The notes under the pieces are model-generated. The model searched no databases and was not told the origin of the DNA. It saw nothing but the letters and a program-made list of their open reading frames with translations. A program made the position numbers and the translations under genes. From positions 62,001 to 126,000 of the forward strand of contig NZ_BMMM01000010.1 in the NCBI RefSeq assembly GCF_014645835.1: a DNA stretch of 64,000 nt. Reading direction: 5' to 3'. Source of the DNA: Streptomyces albiflavescens. GTDB lineage: Bacteria; Actinomycetota; Actinomycetes; Streptomycetales; Streptomycetaceae. The first letter of the stretch is position 1. Each line of letters begins with the position of its first letter. Of this stretch, positions 24,727 through 32,210 are shown one piece after another.

Positions 24727-24755
24727 CAGATGCATGGGCAGATGCACGTGCACGC
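24727..24755 (-). repeat. 29-bp inverted repeat, right copy
   Basis: This is the reverse complement of 23660-23688 with one mismatch. It lies 83 bases upstream of the DUF397 start. A TATGAT -10-like hexamer follows it by 14 bases on the minus strand, which places the element over the -35 region. Confidence 0.8.
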
Positions 24756-24858
24756 GGGGTGGTCCTGCGGTTACAGCTTTTACCGCCTCTTGACTACAGC
24801 GGGTTGTGCAAGCGGCTACAGCTGGTCGTCCTCCGGCTCCAGCCGGCCGGCCTGCGGG

Positions 24859-25332
24859 CTACAGCTGATCCAGCGCATTCCCCAGAGCTCGCATCACATG
24901 CGATCTCCAGCCCCCGTCCATGATCTTCCGCGCCATCATCTGTGCGGGATCGTCCGGATCGAATCCCTCGTGTACTAGGAACAGACGCGTACCGCGGCCT
25001 TCGTGTTCCAGTGTCCAAGTAATGGTCCAATCCGTGGGATTGGCGGGATCCGTGTCCGCCCACCGGACGCGCAGCATCCGCTCCGGCTCATACGCGAGAA
25101 CGCGCACGTCAACGGTGCCGGAGAAGTTCGAGTTGGGGCGCGGGACCGACGTCAGCGTGTACTGGTGACCGACTTCGAGCCGGAAGTCCTCCGACCCCTG
25201 CATCTGCCACTGCACGAGCAGCTCGGGCTCGGTGAGGGCGCGCCAGACCTTGGCGGGCGGGTGCGGGAGGAACTGGTCGACGCGGATGGTCGTCAGGTCG
25301 TCCGCCGGCTCGGACTGCGGAACAGGGCTCAT
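24859..25332 (-). CDS. SRPBCC/AHSA1-like protein
   Basis: This 157-residue protein of the START-like fold matches the AHSA1 group: VDQFLPHPPAKVWRALTEPELLVQW at the start and GGWRSHVMRALGNALDQL at the end. Such proteins are habitually paired with ArsR regulators. Its ATG overlaps the arsR-type stop (ATGA), giving an operon of VOC, ArsR and SRPBCC proteins. Ligand is unknown. Confidence 0.88.
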   Translation of the reverse strand: MSPVPQSEPADDLTTIRVDQFLPHPPAKVWRALTEPELLVQWQMQGSEDFRLEVGHQYTLTSVPRPNSNFSGTVDVRVLAYEPERMLRVRWADTDPANPTDWTITWTLEHEGRGTRLFLVHEGFDPDDPAQMMARKIMDGGWRSHVMRALGNALDQL

Positions 25333-25673
25333 GTCTCGTCATCGTCGGGCATACGGTCCAGGAGATCGCCGAGGCCCTTGAGCCTGTCGCGCCAGAACCG
25401 CTCGTACGGGTGGAGCCAGTCCTGCACATCGGCGAGCGGCGCGGCCTCCAGACGGTAGATCCGCTGCCGTCCCGCGCGCTCCTCCGACACCAGCCCGGCC
25501 TCTCGGAGCACCTTGAGGTGCTCCGAGAGGCTCGGGCGGCGCATGTCGAAGTGGTCGGCGAGCGCCTGGACGGGCTGGGGCCCGTCGTCGCGCAGCAGCC
25601 GCAGCACCTCTCGGCGGGTGGTGTTGGCGAGCGCGGCGAAGAGGCGGTCCTCATGGGCCCCGATGGTCGTCAT
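25329..25673 (-). CDS. ArsR-family transcriptional regulator
   Basis: This 114-residue winged-helix protein (FAALANTTRREVLRLLRDDG, then MRRPSLSEHLKVLREAGLV as recognition helix) belongs to the ArsR group that accompanies AHSA1 proteins. It has no conserved CxC metal site, so it probably senses something other than arsenic-type metals. It is the middle gene of a three-gene operon whose promoter carries two palindromes. Confidence 0.9.
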   Translation of the reverse strand: MTTIGAHEDRLFAALANTTRREVLRLLRDDGPQPVQALADHFDMRRPSLSEHLKVLREAGLVSEERAGRQRIYRLEAAPLADVQDWLHPYERFWRDRLKGLGDLLDRMPDDDET

Positions 25674-25680
25674 GGCGCGA

Positions 25681-26073
25681 TCAGAAGCCTTCCTTCTCCG
25701 TGATCAGCATCAGACCGTTGCCGTCCGGGTCACGGAACGAGGCCATGCGGCCCCAGGGGAGGTCGTCGGGACCTTCCACCGTGACGCCCGCGACGGCGAG
25801 CCGCGCGCAGTCGGCGTCGACATCGGTCGTGACCAACATGATCCCCCGGGTCTCGCCGGGCGTAAAACCACCCATCCCCGGACCCGAGAGCGTGAAGACG
25901 GTCTGCGCCCCCTTGGGCGCGACCTGGAGCCACCGCCCGGGAGGCATGTCCCGGTCGGCGGTGACCTCGAAGCCGAGTACGTCCGTGTAGAAGCGCAGGG
26001 CGCGGTCCTGGTCGGCGACGGGGAGGGTGACGAAGGAGGCGTGGGTGATGTTCGTGGGTTCCATGGGGCTCAT
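25681..26073 (-). CDS. VOC (glyoxalase/bleomycin resistance-like) protein
   Basis: This 130-residue protein has the VOC fold pattern: ASFVTLPVADQDRALRFYTDVLGFE at the start and SFRDPDGNGLMLITE with a metal-type Glu near the end. VOC proteins are metalloenzymes or drug-binding proteins. It is the first gene of the VOC-ArsR-SRPBCC operon. The predicted -10 ends seven bases before the ATG at 26073, so the transcript may be leaderless. An ATG at 26064 is also possible. Confidence 0.88.
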   Translation of the reverse strand: MSPMEPTNITHASFVTLPVADQDRALRFYTDVLGFEVTADRDMPPGRWLQVAPKGAQTVFTLSGPGMGGFTPGETRGIMLVTTDVDADCARLAVAGVTVEGPDDLPWGRMASFRDPDGNGLMLITEKEGF

Positions 26074-26080
26074 GGATACG

Positions 26081-26132
26081 AGAATAGGTAGGAGATTCCC
26101 TACGAGTCAACCGTAGGGAATCTCCTACCTAT
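26081..26132 (-). promoter_or_regulatory. Promoter and paired palindromes of the VOC-ArsR operon
   Basis: Perfect 21-base inverted arms (26084-26104 and 26112-26132) flank a seven-base spacer. Each arm is itself a palindrome of the form GTAGG-N6-CCTAC. On the minus strand -35 TTGACT (26110-26105) and -10 TATTCT (26086-26081) are 18 bases apart, with one palindrome lying between them and the other upstream of the -35. Binding by the ArsR protein is inferred. Confidence 0.75.
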
Positions 26133-26180
26133 GGGCACCCGGCCGGGCCTACCGGGACGTCACGCAGTGCTCGGCCACCC

Positions 26181-26429
26181 TCAACCCCGCTTTCCGTAGC
26201 GGCGCTCGAAGCGCTCGACGCGCCCGGCCGTGTCCAGGACGCGTGCGTTGCCCGTGTAGTACGGGTGGCTGACGTTCGAGATCTCGACGTCCACCACCGG
26301 GTAGGTGCTGCCGTCCTCCCACTCGATCGTCCTTTCGCTCGTCATGGTCGAGCGGGTGAGGAAGGCGTGGTTCGCGGCGCGGTCCCGGAAGACGACCGGG
26401 CCGTACGCCGGGTGGATTCCCTCGCGCAT
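26181..26429 (-). CDS. rpmE2: 50S ribosomal protein L31 type B
   Basis: This 82-residue zinc-independent L31 paralogue lacks the CxxC pairs (no cysteine at all) and has the type B segment SHPYYTGNARVLDTAGRVERFERRYG. Streptomyces makes such copies under zinc starvation to release zinc from ribosomes. It begins five bases after rpmG ends and shares its promoter and Zur-box-like site. Confidence 0.95.
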   Translation of the reverse strand: MREGIHPAYGPVVFRDRAANHAFLTRSTMTSERTIEWEDGSTYPVVDVEISNVSHPYYTGNARVLDTAGRVERFERRYGKRG

Positions 26430-26434
26430 GACGG

Positions 26435-26599
26435 TCAGCGCTCCTCTCGGAAGTCGACATGGCGGCCCGCGACCGGGTCGTACTTGCGCAGGGTCATCCG
26501 GTCGGGGTCGCTCCGGCGGTTCTTGCGGGTGACGTAGGTGTAGCCGGTCCCGGCCGTGGACCGGAGCCTGACGACCGGACGGAGTTCGTTGCGTGCCAT
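26435..26599 (-). CDS. rpmG: 50S ribosomal protein L33, zinc-independent copy
   Basis: This is a 54-residue protein beginning MARNELRPVVRLRSTAGTGY and ending GRHVDFREER. It has the L33 core YVTRKNRRSDPDRMTLRKYDP and no cysteines, so it is the C-minus form. The start ATG at 26599 faces the Zur-box-like site. It forms an operon with rpmE2. Confidence 0.93.
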   Translation of the reverse strand: MARNELRPVVRLRSTAGTGYTYVTRKNRRSDPDRMTLRKYDPVAGRHVDFREER

Positions 26600-26612
26600 G
26601 CTCGTATTTTAC

Positions 26613-26627
26613 TGAAAATGAATCCCA
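26613..26627. promoter_or_regulatory. Zur-box-like site between rpmG and the rpmB2 remnant
   Basis: TGAAAATGAATCCCA agrees with the Streptomyces Zur consensus as I remember it (TGAAAATGATTTTCA) at 12 of 15 positions; the right half is degenerate. It lies in the divergent promoter region, 14 bases upstream of rpmG. Confidence 0.6.
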
Positions 26628-26670
26628 TTGCCAATAGCTGCGGGTCGACGATCACGAGAGGTGCGTCACC

Positions 26671-26737
26671 TTGTCCGCCCACTGCATGCGTGGAGGTGGC
26701 CGTGGCGCGGATCCGTGCCCGAGGAGTGAAGGTCTGA
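26671..26737 (+). pseudogene. rpmB: Remnant of rpmB2 (ribosomal protein L28) with internal deletion
   Basis: The first five codons from TTG 26671 read MSAHC, the usual start of the alternative L28. The last fifteen codons before the TGA at 26735-26737 read VEVAVARIRARGVKV, a typical L28 C-terminus. They lie in different frames, and roughly 57 codons expected between them are absent. The junction carries a TGC repeat (CTGCATGCG). The stop overlaps the ATG of rpsN2 by one base, preserving the ancestral operon joint. Confidence 0.8.
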
Positions 26738-27044
26738 TGGCGAAGAAGAGCCGGATCGCGAAGAACGAGAAGCGCCGGGAGTTCGTCGCGCGGTACGCCG
26801 CCCGACGGGCCGAGCTGAAGGACATCATCCGCCGGCCTTCCTCGACCGACGCCGAACGGATCGCGGCCCAGGAGGAATTGCGCAGGCAGCCGCGCGACAC
26901 CTGCGCCACCCGCGTACGCAACCGGGACGCGGTGGACGGCCGCCCGCGCGGATACCTGCGCGCCTTCGGCCTCTCCCGGGAGGAACCCGGCGTGAGCAAG
27001 CGCACGCCGGATCCCTCCCGGGCGTTCGCAAGTCCTCCTGGTAG
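26737..27044 (+). pseudogene. rpsN: Frameshifted rpsN2 (ribosomal protein S14, zinc-independent)
   Basis: From ATG 26737 the sequence is a good S14 (MAKKSRIAKNEKRREFV through GRPRGYLRAFGLSR) without CxxC zinc pairs. After GLSR (about 26973) the frame is lost. The expected C-terminus REQAHAGSLPGVRKSSW reads in another frame and stops at TAG 27042-27044. Eleven bases replace the nine expected between the two parts, so the change is a net +2. In the original frame the protein runs on to 27102 with an unrelated Pro/Arg-rich tail. A sequencing error cannot be excluded. Confidence 0.8.
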
Positions 27045-27098
27045 CTTGCTGCGGTCGTTCCGGCGACCTCGGCATCCTCACCACCCTTGGGGGCTTCA

Positions 27099-27608
27099 GT
27101 GACTTCGGCGACCTTCCCGCGCAGGCACGCGCGTATCGCGGCCGCGATCGCGGGCCTGGCGGCCGCGCTCGTGCTGGCTGGTTGCAGCAGCGACGACGGC
27201 GGCTCCGGCGACAAGTCCACGAGCCCGAGCGCGTCCGCCACGGAGACGGCCGACACGGGCGGCGGCTCGGACAGCACCTCCGGCACCAAGAGCAAGCTGG
27301 AGGGCAGCTGGCTGGCGACCACGGGCGGCAAGGCGGTGGCGCTGATGGTCACCGGCAAGAAGGCCGCGGTCTTCACGACCGGGGGCACCGTGTGCAGCGG
27401 CACCGCCGCCGAGGAGTCGGGCATGCGGATGATCCGCCTCACGTGCACGGACGGCAGCAAGGACCGTGCGGTCGGCATGGTCGACTCCGTCAGCGGTACG
27501 GGCCTGAAGATCACGTGGCAGGGCGGGGTCGGCACGGAGTCGTACGTGAAGAGCGAGGGCGGGCAGCAGCTGCCCACGGGGTTGCCCACGGCGAGCCTGG
27601 GCTCCTGA
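27099..27608 (+). CDS. Secreted lipoprotein of unknown function
   Basis: This 169-residue protein has an N-terminal signal with a lipobox (ALVLAGC), then a Ser/Thr/Gly/Asp-rich spacer of about 45 residues and a small beta-rich domain with two cysteines (GTVCSG and RLTCTDG) that may form a disulfide. I do not recognise the domain. The GTG at 27099 is the likely start. It is convergent with the FUSC gene. Confidence 0.75.
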   Translation: MTSATFPRRHARIAAAIAGLAAALVLAGCSSDDGGSGDKSTSPSASATETADTGGGSDSTSGTKSKLEGSWLATTGGKAVALMVTGKKAAVFTTGGTVCSGTAAEESGMRMIRLTCTDGSKDRAVGMVDSVSGTGLKITWQGGVGTESYVKSEGGQQLPTGLPTASLGS

Positions 27609-27620
27609 CCGCCGGATCAC

Positions 27621-30314
27621 TCAGCTGCGGGCCGCGGAATCCTTCGGGTTCCGCGGCCCGTCGGCATGTTTCAGGCGCTTCACACGTCGCGCTGCTTTCG
27701 CGTGTTTGACCCGCTTCGTCCGGGCGGACGCGTCGGCCTTGTCCGTCGTCGGGAGTACGGCGGTGTCGAGGGCATCGGAGAGTTCGTCGAGGGCTTCCAG
27801 GAGCAGGCCCGCGCCCCGGCGGACGAACGCCGCCGGGCCGTCCCCGGGCACGCCCTCGCGGTCCCAGGCCACCAGGGCCTCGCGGACGGCGTCCCAGCGC
27901 GGGACGCGGCGCTCGCGGATCGCCTTGGCGCCCCGTCGGGTGTCTTCGCGCAGCACTTCGGCGAAGACGGCGGCGGGCGGGACCGCGGGTGCGTCCCGGT
28001 CCGGGAGGTGGGCCTCCAGGAGCATGGCGACGCGGCCCGTGTGGGCGATGGCCTCGTCGGCGGCGTCGGCCGCGGTCGGGGGCAGGCCCCGGTGGCGTAC
28101 CGGCTCCGTCTGGGCGTGGGCCACGGTCGTGTGCCAGGCCGCGCGGGCGGCACGCGCGGCGAGAAGGGCCTCGCGGACGTCGTCGCCGCCACCGCCGGGG
28201 TCGGCGTAGCGGCCGATGACGGCGGCGGCGTAGCGGCCCTGCGCGGCCAGCCGGTCGGCGAGGCGGGGGCGCAGGCGCGGGGTTTCCCAGGCCGGGTAGA
28301 CGGCGTACGCGATCACCGCGAGGAGTCCGCCCAGCAGGGTGAGCAGCACCCGCTCCGGGACCGTCTGGGTCCACTGCTGCCCGCCCATGCCGAGCAGGAA
28401 GACGACGTACGCGGCGATGCAGGCCTGGGAGGCGATCTGCCCCGTACGCAGCAGCAGGAACATCAGCCCCGCGCTGACCACGGCGAAGGCGCCCGAGAGG
28501 TACGTCCCGGGGTGGGCCGCCTGGACGACTCCCGTGGCCAGCGTCACCCCGACGAGCGTGCCGACGAAACGGGCGACGGCTCGGCTGTACGTCTGTGAGA
28601 AGTCCGGGCGCATGATCATGACCGCGGCCAGCGGGGCCCAGTAGCCGTGGCCGAGGGGGAGCCAGGTGCCGAGGAGGTAGCCGACGGCGGCGACGGTCGA
28701 CACGCGGATCGCGTGGCGGGTGATCTGGGAGTCGCGGTGGAGTTCCTCCCGCATGGCTTTGAGGGCCACGGGGGTCAGTTCCAGGAGGCTGGGCCGGAGC
28801 ATGGGTTCGGCCGGGGTGCCGTCGAGCTTCCCGGCGGCCGGGGTGGGGGCCGGGCTTGGAGCGGGGGCCGGGCTTGGAGTGGGGGCCGGGCTTGGAGCGG
28901 GGGCCGGGCTAGGAGTGGGGGCCTGGCTAGGAGTGGGGGCCTGGCTAGGAGTGGGGGCCTGGCTAGGAGTGGGGGCCTGGCTAGGAGTGGGGGCCTGGCT
29001 AGGAGTGGGGGCCGGGCTAGGAGTGGGGGCCGGGCTAGGAGTGGGGGCGCCGCTCTGCGGTTGCGGGGCGCCGCTCGCTTCGGGACGGGTGGCGCCCGCC
29101 TTCCCGTTGCCCGGGGTCGGGGCGGGTGAGCTGCTCGGCGGTTGCGGGGTGCCGCCGCCCTCCTTGGGACGGGTGCCGTTCCCGGCGGCACGCCTGCCCG
29201 CGGTCAGGACCGCTGGGATGCGCCCGAGAGCACGCGTGCCCCCGGCTGCGGCGGTCCGGAGGCGGCCGGTGTTCCCGCTCGGGTGGGGCTTCGGTCCGGT
29301 GGCGCGCGTGCGTGGGGATGTCGCGTCGCGTTCGCCCTCCACCGTTTCCACCACACGCCGGAGCAGGAATCCGAGGCGCTTTGCGGCACGGTGGGGCGGT
29401 CCCGTCAGGATGGCGTCCGTGTCCGGGGTTCTGAAGGCCGCGACGGCGTTCGGGGGAAGGGAGACCGGGGTGCCGTGGCGGATGGCGCGGGCGGCCGCGT
29501 CGAGGATGGTGGCCGCGGCGGCGAGGAGTTCGCGGACGCGGTCGCGTTCGGGGCACTCGGCCGGGACGCCCATCGCCGGGTCGGCGAGGGAGGCGAGGAC
29601 GGGACGGATGCGTTCGGCGAGGCCGCGGGGGCCGTGGAGTTCGGCGGGGCGGCGGCGGGCCTGGCGCGGGGTGACGGCGGCCGCGTCGCGGGCCTCCATC
29701 AGCGGCTCCGGGTCGAAGCGCGCCAGCGGGTCGTGGCGCAGCCGGCGCGCGTAGTCCGCCTCGGCGGCCAGGGCGTCGGCCAGCACGTCACGGTGGGCAC
29801 CCCAGCGCCGTACCGGAAAGAGCGCGACCAGGGACGCCTGCACCACGCCACCCGCGACCATCATCGCGCTGTGGCCCGCCGCCTGCGCGACCGAGGTGGG
29901 CAGGGTGACCGTGACCAGCATGATCGCCACGTTCGAGGTGGCGATCAGGCCGGCCGTCGGGCCCACCGCCCAGCTCATCCCGGCCGCGAACGTCCACAGC
30001 ACCAGCAGCGCCAGGAACAGGGCCAGATGGGAGATGGTGAGGTAGCCGACGAACGTGGAGACGGCCAGGCTGGCGCCGGAGGCGAGCGCCAGCTCGGGAC
30101 GCGGCCGCCAGCTGCGCTGGAACGTCGCGATCGCCGCCTGGAACGCCCCGAACGCACCCCCCGCCGCCGCCCCCGGCCCCAACGCCCACAGGCTCACCGA
30201 GATCACGAGCGCGAGCCCGGCGGCGCCCCGCAGCGCGATCAGCGGTTCGAGACGCTTCCGCTCGGTCGTCAGTCCCGAGCGCGCGGTCTCCTTCAGCGCC
30301 GGGAGCCAGCTCAT
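27621..30314 (-). CDS. FUSC-family membrane protein (aromatic acid exporter/YccS-like)
   Basis: This 897-residue protein has two membrane blocks of about six helices each (roughly residues 25-170 and 515-660) separated and followed by soluble regions, the FUSC/fusaric-acid-resistance layout. The middle linker is a long Pro/Ala/Thr/Ser tract with eleven hexapeptide repeats (PTPSQA/PTPSPA) encoded at 28849-29046. Export of aromatic compounds is the family inference only. ATG 30314 (MSWLPALKETARSG) is chosen over an upstream basic extension. Confidence 0.82.
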   Translation of the reverse strand: MSWLPALKETARSGLTTERKRLEPLIALRGAAGLALVISVSLWALGPGAAAGGAFGAFQAAIATFQRSWRPRPELALASGASLAVSTFVGYLTISHLALFLALLVLWTFAAGMSWAVGPTAGLIATSNVAIMLVTVTLPTSVAQAAGHSAMMVAGGVVQASLVALFPVRRWGAHRDVLADALAAEADYARRLRHDPLARFDPEPLMEARDAAAVTPRQARRRPAELHGPRGLAERIRPVLASLADPAMGVPAECPERDRVRELLAAAATILDAAARAIRHGTPVSLPPNAVAAFRTPDTDAILTGPPHRAAKRLGFLLRRVVETVEGERDATSPRTRATGPKPHPSGNTGRLRTAAAGGTRALGRIPAVLTAGRRAAGNGTRPKEGGGTPQPPSSSPAPTPGNGKAGATRPEASGAPQPQSGAPTPSPAPTPSPAPTPSQAPTPSQAPTPSQAPTPSQAPTPSQAPTPSPAPAPSPAPTPSPAPAPSPAPTPAAGKLDGTPAEPMLRPSLLELTPVALKAMREELHRDSQITRHAIRVSTVAAVGYLLGTWLPLGHGYWAPLAAVMIMRPDFSQTYSRAVARFVGTLVGVTLATGVVQAAHPGTYLSGAFAVVSAGLMFLLLRTGQIASQACIAAYVVFLLGMGGQQWTQTVPERVLLTLLGGLLAVIAYAVYPAWETPRLRPRLADRLAAQGRYAAAVIGRYADPGGGGDDVREALLAARAARAAWHTTVAHAQTEPVRHRGLPPTAADAADEAIAHTGRVAMLLEAHLPDRDAPAVPPAAVFAEVLREDTRRGAKAIRERRVPRWDAVREALVAWDREGVPGDGPAAFVRRGAGLLLEALDELSDALDTAVLPTTDKADASARTKRVKHAKAARRVKRLKHADGPRNPKDSAARS
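27628..27660. terminator. Bidirectional terminator between the lipoprotein and FUSC genes
   Basis: Perfect 12-bp arms (27628-27639 and 27649-27660) flank a CCTTCGGG-type loop. The structure overlaps the last codons of the FUSC gene. Confidence 0.8.
28849..29046 (-). repeat. 18-bp minisatellite, eleven units, in the FUSC gene
   Basis: Eleven in-phase 18-base units (type GCCTGGCTAGGAGTGGGG on the plus strand) run without interruption. The five central units (28921-29010) are identical; outer ones vary at one to three positions. They encode Pro-rich hexapeptides. Confidence 0.95.
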
Positions 30315-30441
30315 TCCGTCAGCGTAGGGAGATTTCCGGACATTCGCGGCTCGGCGGAGGCGAACGGCCGGGGCGCGCAACGTCCGAGGATCGACATGCG
30401 TGATGATCCATGCACACCGTCACCACCCCCGGGGGAACCCC

Positions 30442-30984
30442 ATGCGCACCCTGCCCATCGCCGTCACCGTCCTCGCGGCCGCCCTTGCCCTGACCTCCTG
30501 CGACGACAGCGGCGGCAGCACCGGCAAGACCGGCAAGACCGGCAAGACCAGCAAGGGCGCCACCGCCGACTGCCGCATCGACAAGGTGGGTATCGAGGTG
30601 GGCCCCGCCAACGCCGCCCCGGCCGCCGGGGACACCGGCAACGTCCCGGTCACCCTCACCAACCGCGACTCCACGTGCACTCTGAAGGGCTTCCCCGGCC
30701 TCGAGGTCCAGGCCGGCGGCGCCTCCACGGACATCGCCCCGGAGAAGTCCGCGAGCCCGGTGAAGCTGACCCTGGCGAAGGACGACACCGCGACCTTCAC
30801 CATCACCTACGTCCGGGGCAAGGAGGGCGACGCGAAGACCTTCGACGCGCAGACGCTGAAGATCGGCCTGCCCGGCGCCACCGCCACACAGGAATTCAAG
30901 TGGTCCTACGGACCTGTCGCGGGCAAGAGCGAGGCGGCCGACCTCAACGCCTCCGTGAGCCCGTTCCAGCACGCGGGCGACTGA
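30442..30984 (+). CDS. DUF4232-type lipoprotein
   Basis: This 180-residue protein starts with a signal and lipobox (LAAALALTSC), a Gly/Lys/Thr spacer (GKTGKTGKT), and a DUF4232-like domain with a conserved pair of cysteines (ADCRID and STCTLKGFPGLEV) and NVPVTLTNRD. It is probably anchored outside the membrane; function is unknown. Its stop directly abuts the stop of the convergent DUF2786 gene, sharing TGATCA. Confidence 0.82.
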   Translation: MRTLPIAVTVLAAALALTSCDDSGGSTGKTGKTGKTSKGATADCRIDKVGIEVGPANAAPAAGDTGNVPVTLTNRDSTCTLKGFPGLEVQAGGASTDIAPEKSASPVKLTLAKDDTATFTITYVRGKEGDAKTFDAQTLKIGLPGATATQEFKWSYGPVAGKSEAADLNASVSPFQHAGD

Positions 30985-32112
30985 TCACCGCAGTGGCGGC
31001 CGCCCCTTGACCTGCGCCCGGTCCGCCGCCGCGGCCCCTTCGTGCCACCCGGCCGCGTCGCTGACCCCGCGCAGCCGGGTGGTCACCGTCTCGGGGAACA
31101 TCCGGTCCATGTGGTCCGCGACGGCCACGTCGCGGGCCGCCAGCACCGGCAGCAACTCCCCCTCCGTGGCCGCCTCCTGCCCTTCGGTCGCGGACGCGAG
31201 ACGGTCGCCGATCCGGTGCGCGTAGGCGGCGAGGAAGGACTGCCGGAAGGTCTTCGTACGCTTCCGCCCGCCCGCCCGCTGCGCGGCCTCCGCCTTCGTC
31301 ATCGCGGCCGTGGCCTGCACGAGGAGTGAGGTGTAGAGGAGTTCGGCCGCCTCCAGGTCGGGTTCGAAGCCGACGACGGTCGAGAAGCCGAGGGGCTCGT
31401 TCCACACGGCCCGGCAGCGGTTCGCGCCGGCCACCGCGTCCAGGAGCACCGCCTTGGCCGTCTCGTACGGCGGCTCGACGCCGATCCGGAAGGCGCCGGG
31501 CGCGTCCTTCGCGTGCGCACGGGCCGCGAGCAGCGCCTCGTCGATGCTGTGCCGCGCCATCAGCTCCTGCGCCTTGGCGCTCAGCGCCTCCGCCTCCTCC
31601 GGGAACCCGGTCGCCTCGGCCTTGGCGAGCAGGGCGCGGATGCGGGTGAGCATGCGGGTGTCCCGGGGGGCGTGGGGAGCGTCCTGTCGCGGCACGTCGA
31701 GGGGCTCGATCGTGGGGAGGCGGAGCAGCAGCCGGTAGAGCTCCAGTACGGCGGTCGCGTACGAGAAGCGGTCGGTGCGCGAGGCCCGGGCCTCGGACGC
31801 CAGCTCTTCGAGCTGTGCGGCCCAGCGCGGGGTCCGCGGCGTGCGGTTCTCGCTGAGGATCAGCGCGGACACCAGTTGTATGTGTACGTCGTCCAGCTCG
31901 CGGCGCACGATCCGTACGACATCGGCGGGCTGCCAGCCCCGCCGCCAGGCCGCGGCGACGAACTCCTCGCCGCGCCGGGCGAGTTCGGCGTCGGACCCGG
32001 GATCGGCGGCGAGCAGCGATGCGCCCGCGTCGAGGGCCGTGTCGGAGTCGGCGTAGAGGGCGGCTTCGAAGGCGCGCTCGACCGTGCCGGGGCTGGGGTT
32101 GCTGCTGCTCAT
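30985..32112 (-). CDS. DUF2786 protein
   Basis: This 375-residue protein has the DUF2786 helical segment RIRALLAKAEATGFPEEAEALSAKAQELMARH (key part shown in two overlapping stretches of the region near residue 155). The N-terminal 140 residues are helical and of unknown type. No signal or membrane helix is seen. Function is unknown; it is divergent from the ABC transporter genes. Confidence 0.8.
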   Translation of the reverse strand: MSSSNPSPGTVERAFEAALYADSDTALDAGASLLAADPGSDAELARRGEEFVAAAWRRGWQPADVVRIVRRELDDVHIQLVSALILSENRTPRTPRWAAQLEELASEARASRTDRFSYATAVLELYRLLLRLPTIEPLDVPRQDAPHAPRDTRMLTRIRALLAKAEATGFPEEAEALSAKAQELMARHSIDEALLAARAHAKDAPGAFRIGVEPPYETAKAVLLDAVAGANRCRAVWNEPLGFSTVVGFEPDLEAAELLYTSLLVQATAAMTKAEAAQRAGGRKRTKTFRQSFLAAYAHRIGDRLASATEGQEAATEGELLPVLAARDVAVADHMDRMFPETVTTRLRGVSDAAGWHEGAAAADRAQVKGRPPLR

Positions 32113-32210
32113 TCCTCGATCGTGTCACGGGGCCGGGTAGGGCCGGCCCTACCCTCAGGACGCCCCCTGGTGGTCGTGTCCGGACGGCTGCCGGACGGTT
32201 CGCTCGAGGC

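Noticed and set aside
17158..27102. A mobile island or prophage in the accessory stretch
   Set aside because: No integrase, transposase, attachment repeats or phage genes are visible, and codon use does not look different by eye.
28849..29046. Regular repeats considered as a CRISPR array
   Set aside because: The units are contiguous 18-mers with no unique spacers, and they encode a Pro-rich linker in frame.
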